This document shows positions 51,888 through 61,471 of a stretch of 64,000 nt of DNA, piece after piece (position 1 is the first letter of the stretch; the number at the start of each line of letters is the position of its first letter). The stretch is taken from positions 1 to 64,000 of the forward strand of contig JBGARJ010000008.1 of assembly GCA_044230315.1 (NCBI GenBank), in the 5' to 3' direction. A model generated the notes under the pieces. It had not been told where the DNA came from, searched no databases, and saw nothing but the letters and a program-made list of their open reading frames with translations. The stretch is from M3007 sp044230315 (GTDB taxonomy: Bacteria; Bacteroidota; Bacteroidia; Chitinophagales; Saprospiraceae). The translations under genes were made by a program, and so were the position numbers.

Positions 51888-52045
51888 AACATGTTTGGAT
51901 TTTCATGCTGAGGCGAAAATGGAAAAATTTAATTTCAGGCAAGGCAAATTTTGCAGGCGTATGCGGGCAATCCGCCGAAAAATTTAACGCAGTATGAAAT
52001 TAAATTTTCTATTTGCAGCCCAGCGATGAAATTCCAAACATTTCT
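51886..52045 (+). mobile_element. MITE-like element A, copy 6 (160 bp)
   Basis: Full-length + copy. The left tip AGAACATG forms part of the preceding stop codon. The right tip has lost one G (ACATTTCT for ACATGTTCT). Followed 127 bp later by a different element of nearly the same length. Confidence 0.85.
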
Positions 52046-52172
52046 TAAGTGCACCTTTACCGGTATATGTACTGACGATGTTCTGCAAGACCGTTTTGCC
52101 AGACCGGACGATTGTTTACCTTTAGTTCTACTTAGGGTGCGTTTGAAAAATACCCTGGCGCAAATGTTCATT

Positions 52173-52333
52173 AGAAGCCGTCTCAAAAATGGCGTTGGTG
52201 GGAAAATGAGGGTCTGAAGGGAAGACAAGGCAATTTTTTGAGTCGTAGCGCTGTCCTGCAGCGAAAAAAACAAACAAAGCATTCGCCTTTTAGGCGCCAT
52301 TTCAGCCCGACAGACCTTTTTGAGACGGCTTCT
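52173..52333. mobile_element. MITE-like element B (161 bp, 17-bp perfect TIRs)
   Basis: AGAAGCCGTCTCAAAAA (52173-52189) and its exact complement (52317-52333) bound a non-coding 161-bp segment. The ends resemble those of transposons with GTCTCAAAA-type termini. The interior (AAAACAAACAAAGCATTCGC) is unlike element A. It ends 16 bp before the next start codon, so it probably supplies the leader of that gene. No target duplication is obvious. Confidence 0.75.
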
Positions 52334-52349
52334 GCCAAAATCAAGAGAA

Positions 52350-52859
52350 ATGAAAATCGCCGTTCGCAATTGGTTAATGCTCAACGCAGGAATAGCGCTT
52401 TTATCAGGCGTATCTTTTCTGATATCGGGTTGTCAACTAAAAATGCTCAGCGTCATTCAAGTTAATAAATCTCCCTATGCGGTTATTAATTTTGTATCGG
52501 ACCTGCGCAATGAATTACAATGGAACCCCGACATCCAATTTGTAGAGAAAAAGAGTGCCGGGCCAATTGGGATCGGGACAGTATTCAGCGCGAAATGGCG
52601 CAAAAGCGACACGCTGGATGTTACGATCCAGCAGTATTACCCACCCTATTCGGTAACGTTCGAAAATAGCGGGCCGCTCCACGTAACCCGTTTATTGCAA
52701 TTATCAAAGATCGGCGAACAAACCCAACTTGAGTCCAGCGTTACCGCTACCCCGCATGGTTTCAAGCGCATCCTTTTTCCTGTACTTAAGTCGCGAATAA
52801 AAGCCCGGGAAAAAGAGCGCATGATCAATTTAAAAAAGGCGCTCGATAACAATGGATGA
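52350..52859 (+). CDS. SRPBCC/START-like (polyketide cyclase) lipoprotein or membrane-anchored protein
   Basis: 169 aa from ATG 52350. An ATG at 52320 lies inside element B and is rejected. N-terminal hydrophobic signal with LLSGVSFLISGC as a lipobox-like end. The SRPBCC pattern follows: VIQVNKSPYAVINFVSDLRN, WNPDIQFVEKKSAGPIGIGT, FSAKWRKSDTLDVTIQQYYP, PYSVTFENSGPLHVTRLLQL, then a C-terminal helix (RIKAREKERMINLKKALD). Such proteins bind hydrophobic ligands in a helix-grip cavity. Ligand unknown. Confidence 0.85.
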   Translation: MKIAVRNWLMLNAGIALLSGVSFLISGCQLKMLSVIQVNKSPYAVINFVSDLRNELQWNPDIQFVEKKSAGPIGIGTVFSAKWRKSDTLDVTIQQYYPPYSVTFENSGPLHVTRLLQLSKIGEQTQLESSVTATPHGFKRILFPVLKSRIKAREKERMINLKKALDNNG

Positions 52860-52901
52860 CAATGGTCCGGTGCATTTTGCTATTGGCGAGGGCGCCTGTG
52901 C
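52859..52901 (-). repeat. Paired-hairpin small repeat, partial copy 2
   Basis: The reverse complement of this stretch matches 143-183: GGCGCCCTCGCCAATAGC, AAAATGCACCGGACCATTGT. Only one hairpin is retained and the second is missing. It starts just after the stop of the START-like gene. The remaining gap to 53167 shows no gene. Confidence 0.5.
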
Positions 52902-53167
52902 CGGACTGAAAACGGACCTCAAATACCCTCAGCGTGCGACAGAGTCGGAACGCAGCGCCGTGTAAGCCTGCCTGAACGCGATTAATTGCCCGGTAGATAA
53001 AAATCCGGCGCCTGAAAACCGGAACTGCAGCGCCGGGGCTTCGCAGAGCGTCTTTTCCTGGTTGCCAATCCCGCGGGTTCAGAACTAACCGACATGCCGG
53101 GCGGCAGGCCAGCCGCCAAAACAGGATTGGGGTTTCGTCCCGGCGCATGGGCGACGCCCCCCGGCAA

Positions 53168-53209
53168 AACAGGCTGGAAACAGCGCAGCGCAGCCGTCTC
53201 CAGCCTGTT
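53168..53209 (-). terminator. Rho-independent terminator of the giant T9SS gene
   Basis: An 11-bp perfect stem AACAGGCTGGA / TCCAGCCTGTT. Read on the - strand it is followed by TTTTG. It lies 25 bp after the stop at 53234. Confidence 0.65.
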
Positions 53210-53233
53210 ATTCGGGAAGTGTACGTTCTGACC

Positions 53234-56200
53234 CTACGGCGTGCGGATCATCTTCCGCACCGCGCTTTCGCGGGCGGTTTCCAGTTTGTAATACAACATG
53301 CCGGTGTCTTTCAGCACCGAATTGTCGAGGGTGACGCTGTTGTATCCGCGGCTGAAGAGATCCTGCCGCGTAAACAACACCCGGCCGGTTTCATCATAGA
53401 TCGTCAGTGTAGCCTGGGCCGACTCGGGCAAATGGAAGCCCAGGCGGGTCTTGTTGGTCCAGGGGTTGGGCTGGTTTTGGTACAATTCAAACCCTACCCC
53501 GCTGACGGTCACCGAGCCGGCCGACAGGAAGCGCAACCCCACATCCAGCAGCTCCGCAGCGTCGCCGGCGGGATACGCTTCCGCCCGCGTGATCCGGCTC
53601 GAAACACTCAGCATTTCGCTGAGCATGCCGGCCGACCGGGCCCGGAAGGTGATCGAGAAAGCCGCCGCCGACCAGGTATTGCCGCCGGCATTGAAGGACG
53701 TGGTCACCGAACGCTCGTCGGGGAAAATGCCGAAGTTTTCCGGCGTCATGCCGTCGCCCGGCTGCAGGTCGACGATTTCGAGCCCCGGGAAATACAAGGT
53801 AAACTGGTATCCGGCTACCGGGTCGGCAGCCTTCAGATCAACCGTGAACACATCGCCGGGCGCGACCATCCGGTCCTGCACGTCGAACAGCAGCGTACCC
53901 GAGGCGCGGTCGGCAGCGGACAACAGGCTGCTGGTCACCACATTGCCGTTCACATCGCCGGTTTTTACCGCCACGAAATCCTCTTCCATCTTGTTGGCCT
54001 GCAGGTTGACGATTTCCTTCGTTTCCGGGAAGACTTCCTGGAACGGGTTGGACGCGTTCGGGAATACGTAGGCTCTGTCGACGAAACGCCACGACGTGTT
54101 GTCGGGCAGTTCGGTGTAAATGCCCAGGATCAGTTTGCGCAATTCCACGATGTCGAACGTGGTGATCGAGCGGCTGTTGTTGGCATCGGCGGCGATCATC
54201 TTGTACGGGGAACTCAGGGGTTGCAGCCCCAGGATATGTTTGTTGATCAGCACGAGGTCGAAGGTACTGACGCCATTGAGCGGGTCATTGTCTTTCAAGG
54301 GCGCTACTACCGCATCTGAGGCCAGCGGCAGGGCATTGGTAAACCAGTAATGGCCGCTTTGGTCGGACGGCGACACCAGGTTGAGCGGCGCCTGGCCGCC
54401 CGGCGCCGTATTCTGGATTTGCACGTTCACGTCCTCGACCCCATCGCCGTTTTCCGTCTGCAGCATGCCGGCTACGGAGGCCTGATCCGCGCCGCAAATG
54501 CCGATATTGTCCTGCACCTTGATGTAGGTGGAACAGAAATCAGCGTTGCCCGCGAGGTCCATGGCCCAAATTTCGACCAGGGCAAACCCGACGTCGTCAC
54601 AGGTAAACGTGAGGGTGGTCTGGGGCGTTCCGTCTGGGTTGAACGGGAAGCCGGTGCCCGTGGCGTCTTCCCGGATGCCGTAGATCAGCAGGTTGGACGG
54701 CGTGCAGTTGTCGTAAGCGTTTTCAACGAAGGATTTCACGTCGATCATGACCATGCCCGTAGGCATCAGGTTCACACTCAGGCCATTGTAGCAGGTGACG
54801 GTGGGCGCTTTGCAGTCCTTGACCACAAAAGTGTACTCGCAAACCTGTTCGTTGCCGCAGCCGTCTTCCACAAACCATTTGATCTTATGTTTGCCGTAAG
54901 GCAGTTCCGGGGTTACAAATTTGTCGGGCTCCGCCAGCGTATTCCAACGCACGCAGGCGATTACCTTGTCGCCGCTGGTGGTGGTTTGCAGCGCAAACCG
55001 GTATTTCTGGTTCGGCGCCACGAGGCGCTCGTCGAAGATGCGGGGCGTTCCGCCCGCATAGTTGGGGCTGCCCGCATTGTTGAAACGTACCGTTCCCGCG
55101 TCGGGCGGGTTGGTGCTGCTGATCACCGTTTCCATGCTGCCGTTGTTGTCCAGGTCGAGGAACAACAGGAACCGTACTTGGACATTGGCGCCCGAGCAGG
55201 CGTCGGTGGTGGTGATGCACAGATCGGAAGGGCCCTCGCAGAGGTCGTGACCACCCGAAGCGGCGTCAAACCAATCCGGTTCATTCCACAATTGGGGATT
55301 GTTGGCGGTCAGATCGCACATTTGCACCGTGCTGTCGGGGCATTCGATTTCCGGGCTTTGTTTGTCGATGATCTTGATGATCTGCTTGTATTTGTAACAG
55401 TTAGCGTTGGCCGACCAGAAGCTGCTGAAGTCGGTCGCCACCGGATCGCCAGGGTTCACCTTCACCACCGTGGGCGCCCAGGGCGCGGGCGTACCGGCCG
55501 GCGACACCGTCGGGCCGACCAGGTTCGAGGGATGGTTGAGCAGGGCATTCGGATTCGGATTGGGCACGTAAATACAGGGCAGGTTCGGGTTGAACGTGCA
55601 CCAGTTGATCACTGTCCAGGTGCGTTCTATCTTAAAACAGGCATCCGGCACGACGGTGAACACTTCGTCCTGGTACGATACCCCGAGCAGTTCGCAGTCT
55701 TCGCCAAAAAACTGGGGCTCGCCGTAGTTGGCCGTCCCGTCGCAGACCGTCAGGATAAAATCGTGCGGGAACCGGACGTAGTAATCCTGCTCGTAATTCA
55801 CATAGATCCGCTGGGTGCACTGGGTCGATTGGCCGGCGCAGTCGAACACCTGAAATACCCGGGTGATGGTCCCGCGGTTGCACACGGTGTCGAACTGGCT
55901 GTAGTTGGCGTTGGACAGGATCGTATCGATGCAGCAGTTATCGACCCCCGTCGCAGCGCCATAGGCCCATAGGCTGGGGTCGAAGTTTTCGCAGCTGACC
56001 GTGGTATTGGCCGGCGGCACGCACGAAGGCTTCAATTTGTCTTCAACGTACACCTGCACCATGCAATCATTGGAATGCTGTTCTTCAAAGTCGAGTGAAA
56101 CGGGGCCGGGCGGCACCGGAACATCGTACACCCGCAGGATCACCTGCACGGTGTCGTTGAGGTCGTCGCAGCAGAATTTTACCTGGTCGTAAAAATGGTC

Positions 56201-59200
56201 GATGGGCTGACAGGCATTGGCAACAAAGCGGCGCGCCTTGAAATACACGTTCGAACAGTTGTCGTACGAGCCGTCGTCGAACGTGGTCGCGTTCACGAAG
56301 ATCATCCCGTCGATACCGAGTGCCACCTGCGTGATCTCATCGCAGGCGACTACCGGCGGCGTCAGGTCGGCCACGGTCAGTTTAAAGGTGCACACGCTGG
56401 TGTTGCCGCAGGCGTCTTCCACTGTATACGTCACCCGGTGCGTTCCGAGGGGCAGGCAGGGCGTCAGGCCAAAGGCCACCAGGGTGTCGGGGTCGGAGAG
56501 GTTGTTGCCGGGAAAAGTGGTGATGGCGCCGTTAAGGTCGTACGTGGCCAACAGGTCGCCGGTGACGGGGTCGAAGACTTCCACCCGGGCCAGGGCCGCC
56601 TGGATACGCGAGCAGACGTCTTCGGCCAAAATATCCGGCAGGTCGACCGTCGAACAACAACTCAACGGATCGGTGCTCACCGTCAGATCGGACGGGCAGT
56701 GCAGGTCAGGCCCCACGTCGTCGATCACCCGGATATGTTGTATGTAATATTTCGGGTTGGTGGAGGGCTGGGTCGGCGTAGTGGGCGAACACCAGTCGTA
56801 CACCGTCCAGGTGCGGATGAGGTCATAAGTGCCGTCGCAGCCCGGCAGTTTGCTATCGGTAAAGGTGACCGCCAGTTTGCAGTACCCGGCGTCGGGGTAA
56901 AGGGGAAAATTGATCCCGTAAGCCGTAAGATAAGGCGCTCCGGTCACCTGCGGGCTGGTATTCACCGGGCCGTTGCTGCAGGCAAGCGTGATGTCGGGCG
57001 GGAAGAGTACATTGCCGATGAGCTGGTGGACAAAATTGAGGTATTGGGTGCAACTGGCTTTATTGCCGCTGGGGTCGGTGGCCGTCCAGACACGCTGGAT
57101 AAATCCGATATAATCATCGGCGCAGCTGAGGTCCTTCCAATAGTCGTGGTACGTCAGGTTGTATTGCTTGCAATTTTCATCGACCAGCGGGTAGGCGTTC
57201 GGGATGCCCAGCACATTTTTCAGGTAATCGGGGGTCGTGTTTTGAATGACGCAGATCAATTCGATATCGGTGCAGGTCAGGTTGGGCGGCAGGTTGTCTA
57301 CCACAGAGATGGACCCCGTGCAATACACGCCGGAGCAATCGTCGGTCACGCGCACCACCAGCGTTTTGCCCACTTGCGAACAATCGACCTTATTGCCGAC
57401 GCTCACGCCATTGACAAACACCTGCACGATGAACGTGGAATCGACAATATTGCCTTCCAGGATCATATTGGGCGTGATCTCCACCATGCCGTCTTCGTCG
57501 AGCGCCACCATCACGTTGTCGTCGCAAACCAGCGGAATGGTGGGTTGGAAATACAACAACACCTGGTCGCTCACAGGCATGCAGGGCCCTGTGGGGTCGG
57601 CGCTCGTGAGAGTTAGCGTGACGAATGCGGCCAGGCGGTCGGCTGCGCTGGGCACATACGAAGTGGCCCCGGCGAATGTGTTATTGGGCAAAAAAGTGCC
57701 CGTGCCGCTGCTGGTCCAGGTGCCGGTATTCACGCCGCTGCCGTTGGCCAGAATGGTCGCGCCGAGTTTGCTCAGCTCGAGTATCTCGTCCTTGCAGATC
57801 ATGATGTCCTTGCCGGCATTCACGAGGGGCAAGGTATTAATGGTCAGCAATACCGTATCCGAAACGGCGGGGCAGGGCCCGGCGGGGTCATTGCTGGTAA
57901 ACGCCAGTTTGACGGTAGTCCCGTACTCGCCCGGTGCGGGGGTGTAGGCGCTCAGCGGCGAGGCCGGATTGCTGAACGTACCGTTGCCGCCGCTCCAGGT
58001 GCCGCCCGTGGCGCCGCCGCCCAGCGATGCGGCCAGGTTGGCCTGCTGGTTTTGGCAAATCGTGATGTCGTTGCCCGCAAAAACGGTCGGGCGCGGATAA
58101 ACGGTGATCGTAAACAGGAAGGGCGCGCCGTTGCACAGCACGGCGTTGTTGGTAAACGCAGGCGTGACGGTAATGGTCGCCGCCAGCGTGGTGGCGCCGG
58201 CATTCAGGGCGATGAAGGCCGGAATATTGCCCGTTCCCGAGGCTGCCAGGCCGATGGCCGGGTTGCTGTTCACCCAGTTGAATACGGTGCCCGGCACCGC
58301 GCCGCTGAATATTACCGGCGCCGTCAGGTCGCCGCTGCACAGGCTTTGGTTGCCGACCGGGTTGACCCCGGGCGTCGGATTGACGGTAATGGTAAACGAT
58401 TGCGGCGGCCCTTCGCACGTGACGCCATTGAAGGTAAAGGACGGCGTCACGACAATGGAGGCGGTAATGCTGTTCAGGCCGGGGTTGAGGGCGGTAAACG
58501 ACCCAATATTTCCCGTACCGGATGCTGCCAGGCCGATGGCCGGGTTGGTGTTGGTCCAGTGGAATACCGTGCCTGCCACGGCGCCGGTAAAGTTGACCGG
58601 GCTGGTCAAAGCGCCGTTGCACACGGTTTGGCTGGTCACCGGGTTTACCGTCGGCGTCGGGTTAACGGTAATCTCAAATTCAATCGGCGTGCCGGTGCAG
58701 GTTACCCCGTTGTTGGTGTACGAGGCCACCACGGTAAATGTACTGACCAGGGGCGTGGTGCCGGCATTGGCCGCTACGAACGAAGGCACGAAGTTTATTC
58801 CGCCGAGGGCGGGCAAGCCAATCGCTTCCGGGGTACGCATCCAGACAAAGGAGGCGCCCGGTACGGCGCTGCTGAAATTGATTTCCGGAACCGCCGAACC
58901 GACGCACGCCGTCAGGTCATCCACTGCATCGATACCGGGTATCGGGTTGACCGTAATCGCAAAAACGATAGGATCGCCGGTACAGGTAACGCCGTTGTTG
59001 GTATAGGAAGGCGTCACCATGATATGCGCCGTTATGGGCAAATTTCCCACATTGACGGCCGAAAACGCCGGCAAGTCGCCCGTACCCGACGCCGCCAGGC
59101 CGATCGATGGATTATCGTTGGTCCAATGGTAGACCACTCCGGGCGGTCCGCCGCTAAATACCACCGCGGGCGCCATCGCGCCGGAACACACGGTAAAATC

Positions 59201-60214
59201 ATCTGGCTGTTCGACGTTCGGGATGGGGTTTACCGTGACGGTATCCGATTGCCCGCTTACCGGCTGTACGCACCCGGCATCGTCTTCCACGCTGATCGCC
59301 GTATACACGGTTGTGGCGGCAGGTTTTACCACGATGGTGGTCATGTCCATGGCTGTGTTGCCATCCATGTCCGAATTGACCGTCACCGGGAAATAGGTGG
59401 TATCGGCGGCGCTGGCGGCCTTCACCATCACGGTATAGGGCGGCACGCCGTTGAAGCCGGTCACTTTCAGGGTGGAGGAGTCGCCCGGGCAAATGGTGGA
59501 CGGCGCCCCGGGCGCCAGGGCCAGGGCGGCGTCGGCGTCGCAGCAGCCGAATACAAACTCATCTTCCAGACAGCCGAAGCCGGGTTTGCAAATAGTCAGG
59601 ATGACCGCTTGCCCGGGGTTGGCCAATTGCGTAGTGTTGTAAATGATCATACCCATGTTGTCGGTCACGGTGAGGTGTACCGAGATCTGCCCCATGGCAT
59701 TGCCGGTAAAGGTCGCTGCAATGACGTGGTTGTTGCCGATCATGATCGGGGCCGCGCAATTGGCGGCATTACCCATGGGGTTGGGTATGCCGATATTGAA
59801 ATAGAGGGCATCAAAATTGCCCTGGGCAGTCATGAGGTTGATCATCCCCTGGCAATTTTCGCCAAAGGTCTCCCCCATCGGCCCGTTGGTCAGGTTGAAC
59901 ACGAGGTCGAGACAGCGATAACTGGGCTGCGCCCCGCAACAATTGGTGCCCATCGACTGTGAGGTGCAGAATTGTTGCCCCATCAGGTTTACCATGGAAG
60001 TAGGGTCTACGGTAAACTCGTATCGCGTCGGGTTACCCGCCGGGTTACATTGCCCCGCCAGGGGGACAGGGCCGGCCATCCAAAGCAACAGGCTCAAGCC
60101 GCAAAAAAGGAGGAAGGTGGCTATTTTTCCGTGCGGCAAGTCGGGGAAAAACTTGCAGGACGGCACCCCGTTAACGGGTGCGCAAGGGGGGCTTTCGAGT
60201 CTGAATTTTCTCAT
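53234..60214 (-). CDS. Giant (2326 aa) secreted HYR/PKD-like repeat protein with dockerin/cohesin-like and T9SS type A domains
   Basis: Signal region about 30-55 (ATFLLFCGLSLLLWMAGPVP). Four near-identical units of about 95 residues (326-705) each read TVNP.P.....D.TVC.G...P, then FHWTNTNPAIGLAASGTGNI, and end NNGVTCTG.P..F.I. Two further repeats of the ICxG type follow (about 705-890). A long HYR-like region, Cys-rich (DNCSNVYFKARRF, CAGQSTQCTQRIYVNYEQDY), runs to about 1900. Then come a carboxypeptidase-regulatory-like segment (about 1913), dockerin-like loops (AADANNSRSITTFDIVELRK, about 2010), a cohesin-like domain and a Por sorting domain (about 2240-2326). The organisation points to a surface adhesin or matrix protein. 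It is probably monocistronic, with a terminator 25 bp after the stop. Confidence 0.92.
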   Translation of the reverse strand: MRKFRLESPPCAPVNGVPSCKFFPDLPHGKIATFLLFCGLSLLLWMAGPVPLAGQCNPAGNPTRYEFTVDPTSMVNLMGQQFCTSQSMGTNCCGAQPSYRCLDLVFNLTNGPMGETFGENCQGMINLMTAQGNFDALYFNIGIPNPMGNAANCAAPIMIGNNHVIAATFTGNAMGQISVHLTVTDNMGMIIYNTTQLANPGQAVILTICKPGFGCLEDEFVFGCCDADAALALAPGAPSTICPGDSSTLKVTGFNGVPPYTVMVKAASAADTTYFPVTVNSDMDGNTAMDMTTIVVKPAATTVYTAISVEDDAGCVQPVSGQSDTVTVNPIPNVEQPDDFTVCSGAMAPAVVFSGGPPGVVYHWTNDNPSIGLAASGTGDLPAFSAVNVGNLPITAHIMVTPSYTNNGVTCTGDPIVFAITVNPIPGIDAVDDLTACVGSAVPEINFSSAVPGASFVWMRTPEAIGLPALGGINFVPSFVAANAGTTPLVSTFTVVASYTNNGVTCTGTPIEFEITVNPTPTVNPVTSQTVCNGALTSPVNFTGAVAGTVFHWTNTNPAIGLAASGTGNIGSFTALNPGLNSITASIVVTPSFTFNGVTCEGPPQSFTITVNPTPGVNPVGNQSLCSGDLTAPVIFSGAVPGTVFNWVNSNPAIGLAASGTGNIPAFIALNAGATTLAATITVTPAFTNNAVLCNGAPFLFTITVYPRPTVFAGNDITICQNQQANLAASLGGGATGGTWSGGNGTFSNPASPLSAYTPAPGEYGTTVKLAFTSNDPAGPCPAVSDTVLLTINTLPLVNAGKDIMICKDEILELSKLGATILANGSGVNTGTWTSSGTGTFLPNNTFAGATSYVPSAADRLAAFVTLTLTSADPTGPCMPVSDQVLLYFQPTIPLVCDDNVMVALDEDGMVEITPNMILEGNIVDSTFIVQVFVNGVSVGNKVDCSQVGKTLVVRVTDDCSGVYCTGSISVVDNLPPNLTCTDIELICVIQNTTPDYLKNVLGIPNAYPLVDENCKQYNLTYHDYWKDLSCADDYIGFIQRVWTATDPSGNKASCTQYLNFVHQLIGNVLFPPDITLACSNGPVNTSPQVTGAPYLTAYGINFPLYPDAGYCKLAVTFTDSKLPGCDGTYDLIRTWTVYDWCSPTTPTQPSTNPKYYIQHIRVIDDVGPDLHCPSDLTVSTDPLSCCSTVDLPDILAEDVCSRIQAALARVEVFDPVTGDLLATYDLNGAITTFPGNNLSDPDTLVAFGLTPCLPLGTHRVTYTVEDACGNTSVCTFKLTVADLTPPVVACDEITQVALGIDGMIFVNATTFDDGSYDNCSNVYFKARRFVANACQPIDHFYDQVKFCCDDLNDTVQVILRVYDVPVPPGPVSLDFEEQHSNDCMVQVYVEDKLKPSCVPPANTTVSCENFDPSLWAYGAATGVDNCCIDTILSNANYSQFDTVCNRGTITRVFQVFDCAGQSTQCTQRIYVNYEQDYYVRFPHDFILTVCDGTANYGEPQFFGEDCELLGVSYQDEVFTVVPDACFKIERTWTVINWCTFNPNLPCIYVPNPNPNALLNHPSNLVGPTVSPAGTPAPWAPTVVKVNPGDPVATDFSSFWSANANCYKYKQIIKIIDKQSPEIECPDSTVQMCDLTANNPQLWNEPDWFDAASGGHDLCEGPSDLCITTTDACSGANVQVRFLLFLDLDNNGSMETVISSTNPPDAGTVRFNNAGSPNYAGGTPRIFDERLVAPNQKYRFALQTTTSGDKVIACVRWNTLAEPDKFVTPELPYGKHKIKWFVEDGCGNEQVCEYTFVVKDCKAPTVTCYNGLSVNLMPTGMVMIDVKSFVENAYDNCTPSNLLIYGIREDATGTGFPFNPDGTPQTTLTFTCDDVGFALVEIWAMDLAGNADFCSTYIKVQDNIGICGADQASVAGMLQTENGDGVEDVNVQIQNTAPGGQAPLNLVSPSDQSGHYWFTNALPLASDAVVAPLKDNDPLNGVSTFDLVLINKHILGLQPLSSPYKMIAADANNSRSITTFDIVELRKLILGIYTELPDNTSWRFVDRAYVFPNASNPFQEVFPETKEIVNLQANKMEEDFVAVKTGDVNGNVVTSSLLSAADRASGTLLFDVQDRMVAPGDVFTVDLKAADPVAGYQFTLYFPGLEIVDLQPGDGMTPENFGIFPDERSVTTSFNAGGNTWSAAAFSITFRARSAGMLSEMLSVSSRITRAEAYPAGDAAELLDVGLRFLSAGSVTVSGVGFELYQNQPNPWTNKTRLGFHLPESAQATLTIYDETGRVLFTRQDLFSRGYNSVTLDNSVLKDTGMLYYKLETARESAVRKMIRTP

Positions 60215-60488
60215 CGCATGTTGGTTTATTCGTACAATTCAACACACGAAAGTAGACGGCTCAAGCACCCCGAAGCCGGACAGTTGCGCGCCGAAAAAGC
60301 GCTCTCAAAACACAGTGATTTGTCGGCATAAAAATATAAATTGCTTATTTTTAGTCGATTATGAAACGTCAAATTCGCGCCACTCCGCGCTGTCACCGTA
60401 TTTTTTTCAGGGCGCACAACTATCGAATAAGGGTATGGGAGGCCCGTGCCATTAGCCGAAGCCTGCAATTCCGGCAATACCTGAAGGA

Positions 60489-60509
60489 GCCTGCGCTTTT
60501 TACGCAGGC
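60489..60509 (-). terminator. Hairpin after the membrane-anchored protein gene
   Basis: GCCTGCG / CGCAGGC stem (7 bp) with a 7-nt loop, 39 bp past the stop at 60548 on the - strand. No clear T-run, so a weak call. Two near-copies of GGCGCC.GG lie between it and the stop. The gap 60215-60547 holds nothing else. Confidence 0.35.
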
Positions 60510-60547
60510 AGAAACAGGCGCCCGGAAACAGGCGCCGGGCGGCATGT

Positions 60548-61204
60548 TCATTCCGGGAGCAGCGTCAATGCCAGGGCGATATTTTCTTCTTCCGGGCTCA
60601 GGCTCCGCAGCAGGGTCAGCGCGCGCGGATTGGGGCTCGTGGCCCGGGACGGGTTGGTGAGGGTGAGGGCTGTGGTGTTGCCAAGTACCAGCGGGGTCTG
60701 AGCTTCTTCGGCCTGGTTTTCAAGCCGGGCCAGCATTTTGGTGCCTTTGCCCGGAGCCAGCAAAGCGCCCGCGGTGAACACGCCCAGGGGCTGGCCGTTG
60801 AGCCAGATTTCGGTTTCATTGCCTTTGCGGCGGAAAATAAATTCCCGGTCGCTGGTGCGGGCCACGGTAACGCTCATTTTGCCCGATTGCTGGGTCACAT
60901 ACGTGACTACCGGCTCTTGATAAATGGTCGTAAATTGGCCCGAAGAAAAGGGCTTGAACCAACCCGGCTTCTGTTGATTGATCCGGTTGGACGATAGCAG
61001 GCTCAACATTTCCTGGTCCCAGGGCACCAGGTCGTCCGACAAGGCTTTGACGCGCGACCGGAGCATTTCGAGCATGCGTTTGAAGGCTTTGCTCTCCGGG
61101 TTCCAGGCGATCTGGCCAAAAGTTCGGGCAATGAGGTACACAACGCCTGTCACAAAAAAGGCCATCGTGAGCAATATGGTTAAAAGACTGAACAACGCGC
61201 GCAT
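60548..61204 (-). CDS. Hypothetical protein with N-terminal membrane anchor
   Basis: 218 aa. One TM helix at residues about 5-27 (LLTILLTMAFFVTGVVYLIA) is followed by a soluble part. That part has a helical linker (ESKAFKRMLEMLRSRVKALS) and a beta-rich domain (TTIYQEPVVTYVTQQSGKMS, REFIFRRKGNETEIWLNGQP, LGVFTAGALLAPG). No family recognised. The soluble part is probably exposed on one face of the inner membrane. Upstream sits the internally deleted MITE (61297-61352). Confidence 0.7.
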   Translation of the reverse strand: MRALFSLLTILLTMAFFVTGVVYLIARTFGQIAWNPESKAFKRMLEMLRSRVKALSDDLVPWDQEMLSLLSSNRINQQKPGWFKPFSSGQFTTIYQEPVVTYVTQQSGKMSVTVARTSDREFIFRRKGNETEIWLNGQPLGVFTAGALLAPGKGTKMLARLENQAEEAQTPLVLGNTTALTLTNPSRATSPNPRALTLLRSLSPEEENIALALTLLPE

Positions 61205-61296
61205 GGTGGATACTGGATATTGGGTTCAGTAAAATAATTCGGGTCGCAACTTGGGTTAAAAAATAGCATCGGGGCGTCCCTTCTCTAATTCCTGTC

Positions 61297-61352
61297 AGAA
61301 CATGTCTGGATTTTATGCTGCGGCGAAAACGATGAAATTCCAAACAAGTTCT
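61297..61352 (+). mobile_element. MITE-like element A, internally deleted (56 bp)
   Basis: Both ends are present (AGAACATGTCTGGATTTTAT, then CGGCGAAAACGATGAAATTC and CAAACAAGTTCT) but the central roughly 105 bp are gone. The join falls after GGCGAAAA, next to GATGAAATTCC. It shows how the family decays and confirms the element's boundaries. Confidence 0.75.
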
Positions 61353-61471
61353 TCAAGGAACCGCTGCAAAATAGGACGGTTTCAGCGGAAACAGTGCCCG
61401 ATTGTTCGTCCAACGCTGTTTTCTGATCGAAGAATACGCTGAAGAACGCATAACTGCTCAATTTTCAACAA

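Noticed and set aside
54350..59962. Several + strand open frames of 470-640 codons opposite the giant T9SS gene
   Set aside because: Shadows of the repetitive, GC-rich coding strand, without protein-like features.
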